25,454 bases of DNA from an uncultured Clostridia bacterium (lineage in GTDB: Bacteria; Bacillota; Clostridia; TANB77; CAG-508), in the NCBI GenBank assembly GCA_934182465.1, contig CAKPRG010000012.1, positions 1 to 25,454 on the forward strand, given 5' to 3'. The notes below the pieces were generated by a model. The model was not told the DNA's origin. It did not search any database and was given only the letters and a program-made list of their open reading frames with translations. The position numbers and the translations under genes are program-made. Every line of letters begins with the position of its first letter. Within the stretch, counting starts at the first letter, position 1. This document shows positions 6,443 to 14,287 of this stretch, piece by piece.

Positions 6443-7789
6443 TTACTTATTATTTAAATATTTTTCCATAACAGAAACAAATTCTTCATTGTCTTTTGTG
6501 TTAACCATTTGTTTTATTAATTGTTCTGTCATTTCAGCTGTTCCAACATTAGACATAGTTCTACGAATAGAATATGCTACTGCTAGTTCACGTGGTGTTA
6601 ATAATAAATCTTCTCTACGAGTTCCTGATTGATTTATGTCTATTGCAGGGAAAATACGTTTTTCAGCTAAGCTTCTGTCTAATCTAACTTCCATATTTCC
6701 TGTTCCTTTAAATTCTTCAAATATAACTTCATCCATTCTACTTCCTGTTTCAACTAATGCACTTGCTAAAATAGTTAAGCTTCCTGCATCTTCAGTATTT
6801 CTAGCTGCTCCAAAAAATCTTTTTGGTTTATATAATGCACTTGGATCAAAACCACCAGATAAAGTTTTTCCTGATGAAGGTATTACAAGGTTATATGCTC
6901 TTGCAAGTCTTGTAATGCTGTCTAATAATATAACAACATCTTTCTTTTGTTCTGTAAGTCTTTTTGCTCTTTCTAATACCATTTCTGCAACTTTTACATG
7001 ATGTTCTGGTTGTTCATCAAATGTTGAATATATTACATCACCTTTTACAGAACGTTTCATATCTGTAACTTCTTCTGGTCTTTCATCTATAAGTAATACT
7101 ATTAGTTCTACATCTGGATTATTAGTTGTAATACTATTAGCTATTTTCTTTAATATAGTTGTTTTTCCAGCTTTTGGTGGAGCAACAATCATACCTCTTT
7201 GTCCTTTACCAATTGGACATAGTAAATCCATAAATCTCATTGTATAATCTTTTGAATATGTTTCTAATTTCAATTTTTTATTTGGATATATTGGTGTTAA
7301 ATCATCAAAATTTTTTCTTCTCATAGCTTTTTCCGGATGTTCTCCGTTTACTTCACCAACATATATTAAAGCAGGAAATTTTTCGCCTTCTTTAGCTTGT
7401 CTTTTTATTCCTTTGATTTTATCTCCAGTATCTAGTCTAAATCTTTTTATTTGAATTGGAGAAACATATACATCACGATTTGTAGAAAGATAGTTATCGC
7501 CTCTTAAAAATCCATATCCATCTGGCAATAATTCTAAAATTCCTTCTACATACTCATCTGTATCGCTAGTTAAAGTATATTCTGTTTGATTTTTATTTTT
7601 TACTTCTTTTACATTTTCATTTTCTATTAAATTATCAGATCCTTCTTCTGACACGTTTTCTTTTGCAGAGTCTAATTCTTCTATTGCATTAATTAAGTCT
7701 GCTTTTCTTTTTAATTTACTGATATTTTCTACTCCTTTTTCTTCTGCAATTTGTTTTAATTCAGCAAGTGAATGTTTTTCTAAATCCAT
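6443..7789 (-). CDS. rho: Transcription termination factor Rho
   Basis: 448-residue hexameric RNA helicase that ends untranslated transcripts. Residues 1-38 are the Rho N-terminal helical domain. About 39-75 are a short acidic/polar linker. The cold-shock-like RNA-binding domain follows, with GYGFLRG (91-97) and DVYVSPIQIKRFRLDTGD (106-123). The ATPase core has Walker A APPKAGKTT (203-211), Walker B VVILLD (285-290) and LDRSLAEKRIFPAIDI (370-385). Length and all motifs are normal. The gene stands alone with its own promoter and terminator. The 95-base leader is AT-rich, and Rho autoregulation there is possible but not visible. Confidence 0.97.
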   Translation of the reverse strand: MDLEKHSLAELKQIAEEKGVENISKLKRKADLINAIEELDSAKENVSEEGSDNLIENENVKEVKNKNQTEYTLTSDTDEYVEGILELLPDGYGFLRGDNYLSTNRDVYVSPIQIKRFRLDTGDKIKGIKRQAKEGEKFPALIYVGEVNGEHPEKAMRRKNFDDLTPIYPNKKLKLETYSKDYTMRFMDLLCPIGKGQRGMIVAPPKAGKTTILKKIANSITTNNPDVELIVLLIDERPEEVTDMKRSVKGDVIYSTFDEQPEHHVKVAEMVLERAKRLTEQKKDVVILLDSITRLARAYNLVIPSSGKTLSGGFDPSALYKPKRFFGAARNTEDAGSLTILASALVETGSRMDEVIFEEFKGTGNMEVRLDRSLAEKRIFPAIDINQSGTRREDLLLTPRELAVAYSIRRTMSNVGTAEMTEQLIKQMVNTKDNEEFVSVMEKYLNNK

Positions 7790-7886
7790 AAATGCCCCCT
7801 AATATTTAATTTTTATTTTATTTTGGAAATTTTTTATATAGAAATTTTAAGAAATAAATAAAATTGTTTATTTGAAAATAATATGC

Positions 7887-7915
7887 ATATTACCTTGTTC
7901 AACTATAAATTTCAA
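7887..7915 (-). promoter_or_regulatory. Probable sigma-A promoter of rho
   Basis: On the minus strand TTGAAA (7915-7910), 17 bases, then TAATAT (7892-7887). It lies about 100 bases before the rho start and after the divIC gene. In such AT-rich DNA chance matches occur, but both the spacing and the position fit. Confidence 0.6.
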
Positions 7916-8019
7916 GTAATATTAATTGTAATGTTAACATTATAAAAAGTTAAATGTTTAATAAAACATACAAATATTTAATTTTAATGATTTAGCATTA
8001 TAGAACATTAAAAATCCTA

Positions 8020-8298
8020 CTATTTACTTACGTCTATATATACTCTTTCATTTGGCATATACATATCTAATTTTTCTCTAGCTATTTTTTCGATATATTC
8101 TGGAGTATTCATATTTGCTTTTGTTTCTTCTAAAGATGCTTTTTTATCGTTTAATGATGCTATTTGTGATTCGTAATAACTTTTTTCTGTTTTGTATGAA
8201 TTTAATTTTACATTTTGATTTACGAATGTGTATATAGCATATATAATAAACATTGTTATAAATAATTTGTAAATTTTATGTGATTTAAAAAATTTCAT
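8020..8298 (-). CDS. divIC: Septum formation initiator, DivIC/FtsB family
   Basis: Small bitopic division protein. From the chosen start it has one membrane helix (about KLFITMFIIYAIYTFV), then a coiled coil (about residues 34-66) and the conserved tail EYIEKIAREKLDMYMPNERV. It works with FtsL and DivIB in the divisome. I place the start at the ATG at 8298 (92 residues). A frame extension begins with GTG at 8310, but that codon overlaps the GGAG ribosome site. It is the last gene of the yabP-yabQ-divIC series, the order also seen in Bacillus. An AT-only weak inverted repeat lies just after the stop at about 7978-8012. Confidence 0.9.
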   Translation of the reverse strand: MKFFKSHKIYKLFITMFIIYAIYTFVNQNVKLNSYKTEKSYYESQIASLNDKKASLEETKANMNTPEYIEKIAREKLDMYMPNERVYIDVSK

Positions 8299-8368
8299 CT
8301 TATGTAACACTCCAAATACATTTTAATTTCTCTATTGTAATATACTACAAAATTTTGTAAATTCCTTT

Positions 8369-8755
8369 TTATTTATGTTTTTTAATAATATTTTTGACAA
8401 TATTATATGGTATTTTTATAATTTTTAGTATAAATTTAAAAAGATTTTTACAAAATTTTACAATTACATTTATTATTATAACACACACTTTACTGAAAGT
8501 CAAAAAATATAACAAAATTCCTAAAAAAATTGCAATAAATAAATAGAATCTTACTTCCCCATTATTTAATTCAATTATGCTAATTAATGTAAGTGCTCCA
8601 CAAAAAATTAAAAATATCACATCTTCAATTTGTGTTACAAAGTCTTTTGTTTTAAAGTTTTTTCTAATTACTCGAAAAATATCATAAATTATGCCAATGC
8701 ACATTCCTATAATAAAAAAGAATATAAATAATTGCCCTTGTGTATAGGATAACAT
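8369..8755 (-). CDS. yabQ: Spore cortex biosynthesis protein YabQ
   Basis: 128 residues. It has the YabQ signature head (QGQLFIFFFIIGMCIGIIYDIFRVIRK), three to four membrane helices and a lysine-rich tail. In Bacillus, YabQ sits in the forespore outer membrane and is needed for cortex formation. Its position between yabP and divIC is conserved among endospore formers and supports the call. The ribosome site GGGAAG is present. The C-terminal part, about residues 85-128, is poorly conserved, as usual in this family. Confidence 0.9.
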   Translation of the reverse strand: MLSYTQGQLFIFFFIIGMCIGIIYDIFRVIRKNFKTKDFVTQIEDVIFLIFCGALTLISIIELNNGEVRFYLFIAIFLGILLYFLTFSKVCVIIINVIVKFCKNLFKFILKIIKIPYNIVKNIIKKHK

Positions 8756-8781
8756 ATTTCTTCCCTGCTTCCTATGAAATT

Positions 8782-9069
8782 TTACTTAAATATTTTTCCT
8801 AATATACTTGTATGTTCTTTAAAACTCTCACTATTTGAATATGCCAAATTCGAAATTGTGCCATCTACACTAAAATCTGATGTATCAATATTTAATTTGT
8901 TTACTCTTAAATTTTCTCCTTTTATTGTAAGCAATCCTAAAGTTGTTTGAACTATAATCATTTGATCATCAAAACTTAACACATCTTTTACACCAGAAAC
9001 ATTTAATTTTTCTCTATTTTCAAGTACTATATTTTGAATTTCATTTGAGATTATTCCACCATTTTCCAT
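8782..9069 (-). CDS. yabP: Sporulation protein YabP
   Basis: 95 residues with the YabP/YqfC core: RE.L.VSGV.DVLSFDDQMIIV, then TTLGLLTIKGENLRVNKLN. This is a small beta-rich protein of the mother-cell sigma-E programme, required for spore cortex in Bacillus. The paralogue YqfC has the same fold, but the partner yabQ 26 bases downstream identifies this copy as YabP. A CGGAGG ribosome site precedes the ATG. In Bacillus, the RNA-binding gene yabO (rqcP) lies directly upstream; it is absent here, and the series starts at yabP. I could not fix a sigma-E promoter with confidence. Confidence 0.92.
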   Translation of the reverse strand: MENGGIISNEIQNIVLENREKLNVSGVKDVLSFDDQMIIVQTTLGLLTIKGENLRVNKLNIDTSDFSVDGTISNLAYSNSESFKEHTSILGKIFK

Positions 9070-9339
9070 ATTAGCAACCTCCGTTTTCTTATATATTTCA
9101 ATTTATATATATTCGCTTTTGGAGTTTTTTAGAACTTATACTGTAAATTTCATTTTGATATATTCTATTTAATTTGTAAAATATTTATATAATAATTGTA
9201 AAAAACAAAATTTCATGCAAATGTTTATTTCTTTGTCCACTCATACCAAATTGATCACAATCCTTTATATAATAGAAAATGCATTTTACTATTATAGAGC
9301 TAAATTTGTTAATTGAATTCAACAATCAATAGCTTCATA
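9070..9339. other. Gene-free spacer before yabP
   Basis: About 270 bases of AT-rich sequence between the aspartokinase terminator and yabP. It must hold the promoter of the sporulation operon. A minus-strand GAATATAT / CAGTATAA pair 14 bases apart (about 9131-9164) is vaguely sigma-E-like but too weak to call. No coding frame with a ribosome site and no RNA fold was found. Confidence 0.5.
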
Positions 9340-9377
9340 AAATAAAAAAATTCCCAGTAATTTTAATAATTACTGGG
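9340..9377 (-). terminator. Terminator of the aspartokinase gene
   Basis: A perfect 10-base stem CCCAGTAATT (9353-9362 with 9368-9377) and a 5-base loop are followed on the minus strand by a run of seven T (9350-9344). It begins 12 bases after the stop codon of the aspartokinase gene. Confidence 0.93.
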
Positions 9378-9389
9378 TTTGTTAAATGT

Positions 9390-10619
9390 TTAAATTGAGC
9401 ATTTTTCTGTTCCAAAAAACTTTTTGTGAATTGCTTTTACTGCTAAGTCAGATTCACTTGCATCTACTAAAACAGAGATTTTTATTTCTGAAGTAGTAAC
9501 CATGTGCATATTTATATTATTTTCATACAAAGCTTCAAACATATTTGCTGCTACGCCAGGTTTATTAGCAATTCCAACACCTATAATAGAAACTTTTGAT
9601 AAATTTTCTGAATGTAAAATTGCTTCTGCATGTAGCATTTCTTTATTTTCTTCTAATACATCTAAAGTTCTTTGTAAATCATTCATTTTTACTGTAAAGG
9701 CAATGTCTTTTGTTATATGTTCACCAAAAGATTGAACTATAATATCAACATTTATTTGATTTTCAGATAATAGCTTAAATAACTTGTATGTTTTTCCAAT
9801 TTTGTTTTCTAATCCTACTATCGTTATTCTTGATATATAATCATCTTTTGCAACACCATTTATAATCAAATCTTCTAACAAAGATTCTTTATTTGTAACA
9901 AGTGTTCCCAAGCTGTTTCTTTCAAATGTAGATTTAACATATATTGGAACTGCATATTTCTTTCCAATTTCAACACATCTATTGTGAAGTACTTTTGCTC
10001 CCATACTAGATAATTCTAGCATTTCCTCATAAGATATTGTTCTTAGTTTTTTTACTTCTTCTACAATTCTAGGATCAGCAGAATATACGCCATCAACATC
10101 TGTAAAAATGTCACATCTTTCTGCTTTTAAACTTGCAGCTAGTGCTACTGCTGTTGTGTCTGAACCTCCTCTACCTAATGTTGTTATATTTCCATTTTCA
10201 TCAATTCCTTGAAAACCAGCGACAATAACAATATTTCCTGAACGCAAATAATCTTGTATAGTTTCATTATGAATATATCTTATTCTGCTATTTGTATGAT
10301 TGCTATTTGTTAAAATAGGTATTTGCCAGCCACATAAAGATACAGCTTTCTGATTTTTTGTTTTTAATAGCATTGCAAGTTTTGCTATTGTAATTTGTTC
10401 TCCAACAGAAACTAAAACATCATGTTCTCTTGGAAAAACTTTTTTAGTAATTTCTTTTTCTTCTGCAATTAATCTATCTGTTGTTTTACCTTGTGCTGAA
10501 ACAACAACTACTACTTGGTTGTTGTTATTAACTTCGTCTATAATATGTTCTGCAACTTTTTCTAATTTTTCAACAGTTGCTACTGAACTTCCTCCAAATT
10601 TTTGTACAATGATTCCCAT
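9390..10619 (-). CDS. lysC: Aspartate kinase
   Basis: First enzyme of the lysine, threonine and methionine pathway; it phosphorylates aspartate. The 409 residues comprise a kinase domain with KFGGSSV (7-13), the active-site segment GRGGSDTTAVALAASL (149-164) and FTDVDGVYSADPR (172-184). Two ACT domains follow, about 264-325 and 340-405, typical of a lysine/threonine-inhibited enzyme. It stands alone with a GAGGT ribosome site. No lysine riboswitch (L box) is visible in the roughly 160 bases upstream, so control is probably allosteric or at a promoter I could not define. As in Bacillus type II kinases an internal start could give a free regulatory subunit, but I saw no strong internal ribosome site. 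Confidence 0.95.
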   Translation of the reverse strand: MGIIVQKFGGSSVATVEKLEKVAEHIIDEVNNNNQVVVVVSAQGKTTDRLIAEEKEITKKVFPREHDVLVSVGEQITIAKLAMLLKTKNQKAVSLCGWQIPILTNSNHTNSRIRYIHNETIQDYLRSGNIVIVAGFQGIDENGNITTLGRGGSDTTAVALAASLKAERCDIFTDVDGVYSADPRIVEEVKKLRTISYEEMLELSSMGAKVLHNRCVEIGKKYAVPIYVKSTFERNSLGTLVTNKESLLEDLIINGVAKDDYISRITIVGLENKIGKTYKLFKLLSENQINVDIIVQSFGEHITKDIAFTVKMNDLQRTLDVLEENKEMLHAEAILHSENLSKVSIIGVGIANKPGVAANMFEALYENNINMHMVTTSEIKISVLVDASESDLAVKAIHKKFFGTEKCSI

Positions 10620-10707
10620 AGTTGTACCTCATTTTATAATCATTGCATAAATAATTATCTAAATAAGCATCAATAATTCTTCTGTAATGATTTATTGTAT
10701 TTTTAAA

Positions 10708-10729
10708 TAAGATTTAAGTCTAAATCTTA
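10708..10729 (-). terminator. Weak terminator-like hairpin after the 41-codon gene
   Basis: A perfect 8-base stem TAAGATTT (10708-10715 with 10722-10729) with a 6-base loop lies about 55 bases after the stop of the small gene. The following minus-strand tail is only TTTAAAAAT, so termination strength is doubtful. Confidence 0.4.
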
Positions 10730-10782
10730 CTTTCTATTAGTTTATTCTTTTTTTATTTTTATGTGATTATGTAGTCTTTGCT

Positions 10783-10908
10783 TTATTCTACTCCATCTTC
10801 ACATCCGCCTTCTCTTATGTCTCTTACATCAGTTTTGTAATAATCACTTTTTGGATTTCTACAGTCTCCACCTTCGTTGTAATTACACCATTTACATTTT
10901 GCAGACAT
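10783..10908 (-). CDS. 41-residue cysteine-rich small protein downstream of prfB
   Basis: Too short for usual gene calling. The ATG at 10908 follows an AAGGTGG ribosome-like site, 30 bases after the prfB stop, and the frame runs to TAA at 10783. The product starts MSAKCKWCNYNEGGDCRNP and ends GGCEDGVE, with cysteines at 5, 8, 16 and 36. CxxC plus two further cysteines suggests a zinc-binding or iron-sulfur mini-domain; this is inferred from spacing only. The clean frame in AT-rich DNA, the G-rich codons and the cysteine pattern argue for a real gene. It is probably cotranscribed with prfB. Function unknown. Confidence 0.7.
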   Translation of the reverse strand: MSAKCKWCNYNEGGDCRNPKSDYYKTDVRDIREGGCEDGVE

Positions 10909-10938
10909 TCTACTCACCACCTTTATTATTAGTTTTCA

Positions 10939-12054
10939 TTATAAATTATTATTTTTATGAATCATTTTTAAATAAGAAATCATAAATTCGTTTAAATCTC
11001 CATCCATAACAGCTTGAACATTTCCTACTTCGTAATTTGTTCTATGGTCTTTAACAAGTGTATATGGACAAAAAACATAAGATCGAATTTGACTTCCCCA
11101 AGCAATATCTTTTTGCACGCCTTTTAATTCCTCTATTGTTTGCTTGTTTTCTTTTTCTTTTAAATTAATTAATTTAGATTTTAACATTGTCATTGCTGTT
11201 TCCTTATTCATTTGTTGTGAACGTTCTGATTGACAAGAGACAACAATATTAGTTGGAATATGTGTTATTCTAACTGCTGAATCTGTTTTATTTATATGTT
11301 GACCACCTGCACCAGATGCTCTATAAGTATCTATTCGCAAATCGTCTGGATTTATATTTACTTCAACATTATCATCTATTTCTGGTAATACTTCTAATGA
11401 TGCAAATGATGTGTGTCTTCTACCACCACTATCAAAAGGTGATATTCTAACTAATCTATGAACACCCATTTCTCCTTTTAAATAGCCATAAGCATTTTCA
11501 CCAGAGATAAGAGCTGTAACACTTTTTATTCCTGCTTCATCTCCATCTAGATAATCTAGTTCTTTTACAGCAAATCCATTGTTATTGGCCCATCTAGTAT
11601 ACATTCTATATAACATTTCAGCCCAATCTTGTGATTCTGTTCCACCAGCTCCTGGATGTAATGTTATTATAGCATTATTACCATCATATTTCCCAGAAAA
11701 CAAAGTAGTTATTTGTAATTTTTCAATTTTATTTTCTAAATTTTTAGTAGAATTTTCCAATTCTTTTTCTAATGTTTCATCTTTTTCATCTTGTAATAAT
11801 TTATTTAATTCTTTTAAATCTGCTATTTCATTTTTTATTGTTTTAAAACTCTCGATTTTTTTCTCGATTGTTTTTATTCTGCCATATACTATGCTAGATT
11901 TTTTTGTATCTTGCCAAAAATTTTCTGCAGAGCTTTCTTTTTTTAGTTCTTCTAATTCTTTGCTTAAGCTATCTAAGTTTGCTGTTTCTTCTAATTTATT
12001 AATTTTCTCTAACAGCATTTCTAAATTTCTTAAATTTTCTTCTAAATCTAGCAT
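10939..12054 (-). CDS. prfB: Peptide chain release factor 2
   Basis: 371 residues. It decodes UAA and UGA stops and triggers peptide release. The RF2 codon-recognition tripeptide SPF is at 205-207 and the catalytic GGQ at 250-252, in ASGAGGQHINKTDSAVRITH. The N-terminal coiled domain (1-110) aligns in length with E. coli RF2: the conserved tryptophan of ENFWQD is residue 47. The gene is open throughout, so the programmed +1 frameshift at an early UGA that autoregulates many prfB genes is absent. It may be cotranscribed with a 41-codon cysteine-rich gene just downstream. Confidence 0.96.
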   Translation of the reverse strand: MLDLEENLRNLEMLLEKINKLEETANLDSLSKELEELKKESSAENFWQDTKKSSIVYGRIKTIEKKIESFKTIKNEIADLKELNKLLQDEKDETLEKELENSTKNLENKIEKLQITTLFSGKYDGNNAIITLHPGAGGTESQDWAEMLYRMYTRWANNNGFAVKELDYLDGDEAGIKSVTALISGENAYGYLKGEMGVHRLVRISPFDSGGRRHTSFASLEVLPEIDDNVEVNINPDDLRIDTYRASGAGGQHINKTDSAVRITHIPTNIVVSCQSERSQQMNKETAMTMLKSKLINLKEKENKQTIEELKGVQKDIAWGSQIRSYVFCPYTLVKDHRTNYEVGNVQAVMDGDLNEFMISYLKMIHKNNNL

Positions 12055-12086
12055 TTGATATTCCTTTCTTTAAACAGTTTAATTTT

Positions 12087-13022
12087 CTATTTTTCCTCTA
12101 GACCTTTATCTGCTTTGTCTTCTAAATTTCTTTTTGTTAAAAATTCAGTATAATCTTTTTCTAATTCATTTAATCTTGCAATTGCATCTTCTTTTGATGT
12201 ATTTGACATATATAATTTTTCAAAAATTTCTCTAACATTTTGAACTCTAGAATAATATTCTTCAGGTTTCTTTCTAAGTTCTTCCATTTGATTTTGTCTT
12301 TCTGCTTTTATTTTACTAACTAATTCATAACCAGTAGTAGCTTTAGTAGCTGAAAAAAATTCTTCTGGATCACTATTATTTGGTCCTCTTCTATATAAGC
12401 TAACAGAATCCCAACAAGATTTTTCCATTATAGCAGATAAATTTCCAAGCATTGCATAATAAGGTTCATCATGAGTTTTCTTGTCTATTCCTCTTGGTCT
12501 CTCACCGTATTTTAGCATTTGTGCTTCTCTTTCCATTGTTGACATTCTACTTTCGAATTCATTTACAACCATAACTTTAACATTTGATTTGTATCCTCTT
12601 TTTCTTATTCTATCCATTAAAGCTAACTTTTTATTACTATTTAAAGTACACTCCATTACCATACTTATGTCTTTGTCTATAAGTTTTTCTTGAATTTCTT
12701 TTATTGCAGGATTAACAAATTTTCTACTTGCATTATATCTTTCTTCTGGTGCATATTTCAATAATTCTTTGTAATATTTATGATAAGTAGCAACTTTATC
12801 TGCATTTAAGTTAATTGGTAAATTATCATTAGAATCTCTTGATTGTATTTCTCTTGTTGCGAAAGCAGCAAGTAAAGTTTTGCCTGCACCAGGTTGTCCA
12901 ACAACAAAAGTTACTTCTGGTGATTTAGAAGTATTTCCATCCATCAAAAAATCTATTAAAGCTATATCTGTGTATCTATCAATTTCTTCTTCTGTCATAT
13001 CATAATCTTCTATTGGTTTCAT
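12087..13022 (-). CDS. Zeta-type toxin kinase
   Basis: 311 residues. Residues about 35-210 form a P-loop kinase of the zeta/PezT family, which phosphorylates UDP-N-acetylglucosamine and blocks cell-wall synthesis. Walker A is VGQPGAGKT (41-49, K48). The segment NLNADKVATYHKYY (71-84) matches the zeta substrate loop with its catalytic aspartate (D75 here). MECTLNSN (123-130) and REAQMLKYGERPRG (165-178) match later zeta motifs. The C-terminal 80 residues are a charged helical extension longer than in plasmid zeta. The gene starts two bases after the stop of a 63-codon gene, the expected antitoxin position. Whether it is toxic here, or a chromosomal zeta with another role, is not shown by sequence. 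Confidence 0.85.
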   Translation of the reverse strand: MKPIEDYDMTEEEIDRYTDIALIDFLMDGNTSKSPEVTFVVGQPGAGKTLLAAFATREIQSRDSNDNLPINLNADKVATYHKYYKELLKYAPEERYNASRKFVNPAIKEIQEKLIDKDISMVMECTLNSNKKLALMDRIRKRGYKSNVKVMVVNEFESRMSTMEREAQMLKYGERPRGIDKKTHDEPYYAMLGNLSAIMEKSCWDSVSLYRRGPNNSDPEEFFSATKATTGYELVSKIKAERQNQMEELRKKPEEYYSRVQNVREIFEKLYMSNTSKEDAIARLNELEKDYTEFLTKRNLEDKADKGLEEK

Positions 13023-13024
13023 AA

Positions 13025-13216
13025 TTACTCTTCTCTCATTTCTAAATATTTTTTAATTAAAACTTCATCACCTAGAAGTATTTTATTTCTTTCTTCAAGT
13101 AATGGCTTTATTTTCTTTTTAAATATTTCATAATTTCTTTCTGTATTATTTTTTATTTTCTCTGCAATTATATTTTGAATTTTATATAAAGCTATTTCTC
13201 TATCAAAATCATTCAT
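13025..13216 (-). CDS. 63-residue helical protein, candidate antitoxin of the zeta kinase
   Basis: Not recognised by sequence. It is 63 residues, charged, and almost surely all helical (KIQNIIAEKIKNNTERNYEI...KIKPLLEERNKIL). The start codon follows the PHP gene stop with no gap, and its stop lies two bases before the zeta-kinase start, so the three genes are translationally coupled. Epsilon and PezA antitoxins are small helical proteins encoded directly upstream of zeta, which makes this the natural candidate; it is shorter than epsilon (about 90 residues) and lacks a visible DNA-binding HTH like that of PezA. The assignment rests on position. Confidence 0.7.
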   Translation of the reverse strand: MNDFDREIALYKIQNIIAEKIKNNTERNYEIFKKKIKPLLEERNKILLGDEVLIKKYLEMREE

Positions 13217-14101
13217 TTATTTGTTCACCCAATCTTCTATAACTTTTTCTTCTATATGTAAATTTCCTCTTCCTGTTCCAATGCTTATATCTGGTTTGTT
13301 TACACCATGGCTATCACTTCCACCACTCATGTATAAATGATTTTTCTTGCAAACATCCACAATATAATTTGTCTCTTCTTCTGAGAATTTACTGTAATAG
13401 CATTCAAAACCATCTATATCAAAATTATCCATTATATCTTGAATAAGTTGTTTTTTGTCTTTAGCCCATTTATAAATAAATATATGAGCCATTATAGCAA
13501 CTCCGCCACAATCTTTTATAGCTTTTACAGCCACATCTATTGTTGGATAATCTTTTGATTTATCAACATGGAAAATATTGTTTTCATCAGCACAATATTT
13601 TTTTGTAAAAGTAGTAAAATCTTCCCATAAATCTTCTGGTAATTTTTCTTTATTTTCTTCATATTTTTTGAAATCATTATATATTGTAAAACTAGCCCAA
13701 TCTTTATCTGGATTCCAAATTATTTCTTCCTTTGGTGTAACTTTTAATCCTAGCTTTTGACAAGCTTCATAAAAATGATTAAAATATTTTGTTTGTACAT
13801 CTGCTCTTTGTTTGTCTTTATAATATTCATCTAACCATTTTTGCATTTTTTCTATATCGTAATTGTATCCTAATAAATCCATTAGTCTACCATTGTAAAA
13901 GCATTTTATTTCTATTCCTGGTACAATTCTTCCTGAATAATATTTTTTTATATCCATTGTTTTTAATTCATCATAAGCTGAACATCTATCATGGTCTGTT
14001 ATTGAAATACATGAAAGTTTTAATTTTTCTGCTTCTTCTAAAACTTGTTGAACTGAAAAAGAACTATCTGAATGATTAGTGTGTATATGCATATCTATCA
14101 T
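13217..14101 (-). CDS. PHP-domain phosphoesterase
   Basis: 294 residues of the polymerase-and-histidinol-phosphatase (PHP) fold, a tri-metal phosphoesterase. All metal ligands expected are visible: H5 and H7 (DMHIHTN), D12, D36 and H37 (ITDHDR), E64 (PGIE), H206 (IMAHIF) and D263, H265 (GSDSHG). Relatives cleave 3',5'-bisnucleotides, RNA 5' ends or histidinol phosphate (TrpH/YciV-like and HisK-like groups); the overall plan resembles the TrpH group, but the middle (85-180) is a private insertion. The AGGAGG site lies eight bases before the ATG. It heads the operon with the 63-residue protein and zeta kinase, an unusual partnership. Confidence 0.85.
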   Translation of the reverse strand: MIDMHIHTNHSDSSFSVQQVLEEAEKLKLSCISITDHDRCSAYDELKTMDIKKYYSGRIVPGIEIKCFYNGRLMDLLGYNYDIEKMQKWLDEYYKDKQRADVQTKYFNHFYEACQKLGLKVTPKEEIIWNPDKDWASFTIYNDFKKYEENKEKLPEDLWEDFTTFTKKYCADENNIFHVDKSKDYPTIDVAVKAIKDCGGVAIMAHIFIYKWAKDKKQLIQDIMDNFDIDGFECYYSKFSEEETNYIVDVCKKNHLYMSGGSDSHGVNKPDISIGTGRGNLHIEEKVIEDWVNK

Positions 14102-14122
14102 TGTTCATTTCCTCCTATATTT

Positions 14123-14160
14123 AATTTCTATTATATTCATAGATTATTATAATAGAAATT
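14123..14160. repeat. Perfect 12-bp inverted repeat over the PHP/zeta operon promoter
   Basis: AATTTCTATTAT at 14123-14134 and its exact complement at 14149-14160 are separated by 14 bases. The right arm overlaps the -10 hexamer (14146-14151) and the left arm falls just past the expected transcription start. This is the position of a repressor operator, as in many autoregulated toxin-antitoxin operons. A 5'-end hairpin is less likely, because only the left arm would be transcribed. Confidence 0.6.
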
Positions 14161-14174
14161 GAGTTATAATTCAA
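14146..14174 (-). promoter_or_regulatory. Sigma-A promoter of the PHP / 63aa / zeta operon
   Basis: Minus strand TTGAAT (14174-14169), 17 bases, TATAAT (14151-14146). The start codon of the PHP gene is 45 bases further on, behind an AGGAGG site. Confidence 0.78.
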
Positions 14175-14186
14175 CCATATTATATG

Positions 14187-14217
14187 AAAAAACCTGGCAA
14201 GTTTTAACTTACCAGGT
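14187..14217 (-). terminator. Terminator of the 197-residue unknown gene
   Basis: 12-base arms ACCTGGCAAGTT (14192-14203) and 14206-14217, with one mismatched or wobble position, are followed on the minus strand by TTTTTT (14192-14187). It lies about 70 bases after the stop codon. Confidence 0.88.
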
Positions 14218-14287
14218 CAAAAGCAAATTTTAGCAATTACTTTTAGATATATAAAACAATGTTACACTTTGTTACCCCATATAGTTG

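Noticed and set aside
6636..7001. Long plus-strand open frame inside rho
   Set aside because: It runs antisense to the highly conserved Rho ATPase domain, has no ribosome site, and its openness is explained by the codon bias of the gene beneath it. The same holds for the plus-strand frames within prfB, lysC, the CaCA antiporter and the TPM gene.
10620..10782. Lysine riboswitch upstream of aspartokinase
   Set aside because: The leader is only about 160 bases, AT-rich, with one 8-bp hairpin; none of the conserved L-box internal loops is present.
10783..10908. CKWCN shared by the 41-residue protein and the Tag N-terminus (residues 4-8)
   Set aside because: Only five residues are shared, and the remaining cysteine spacing and lengths differ. 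In Tag only C4 is a zinc ligand. Treated as coincidence.
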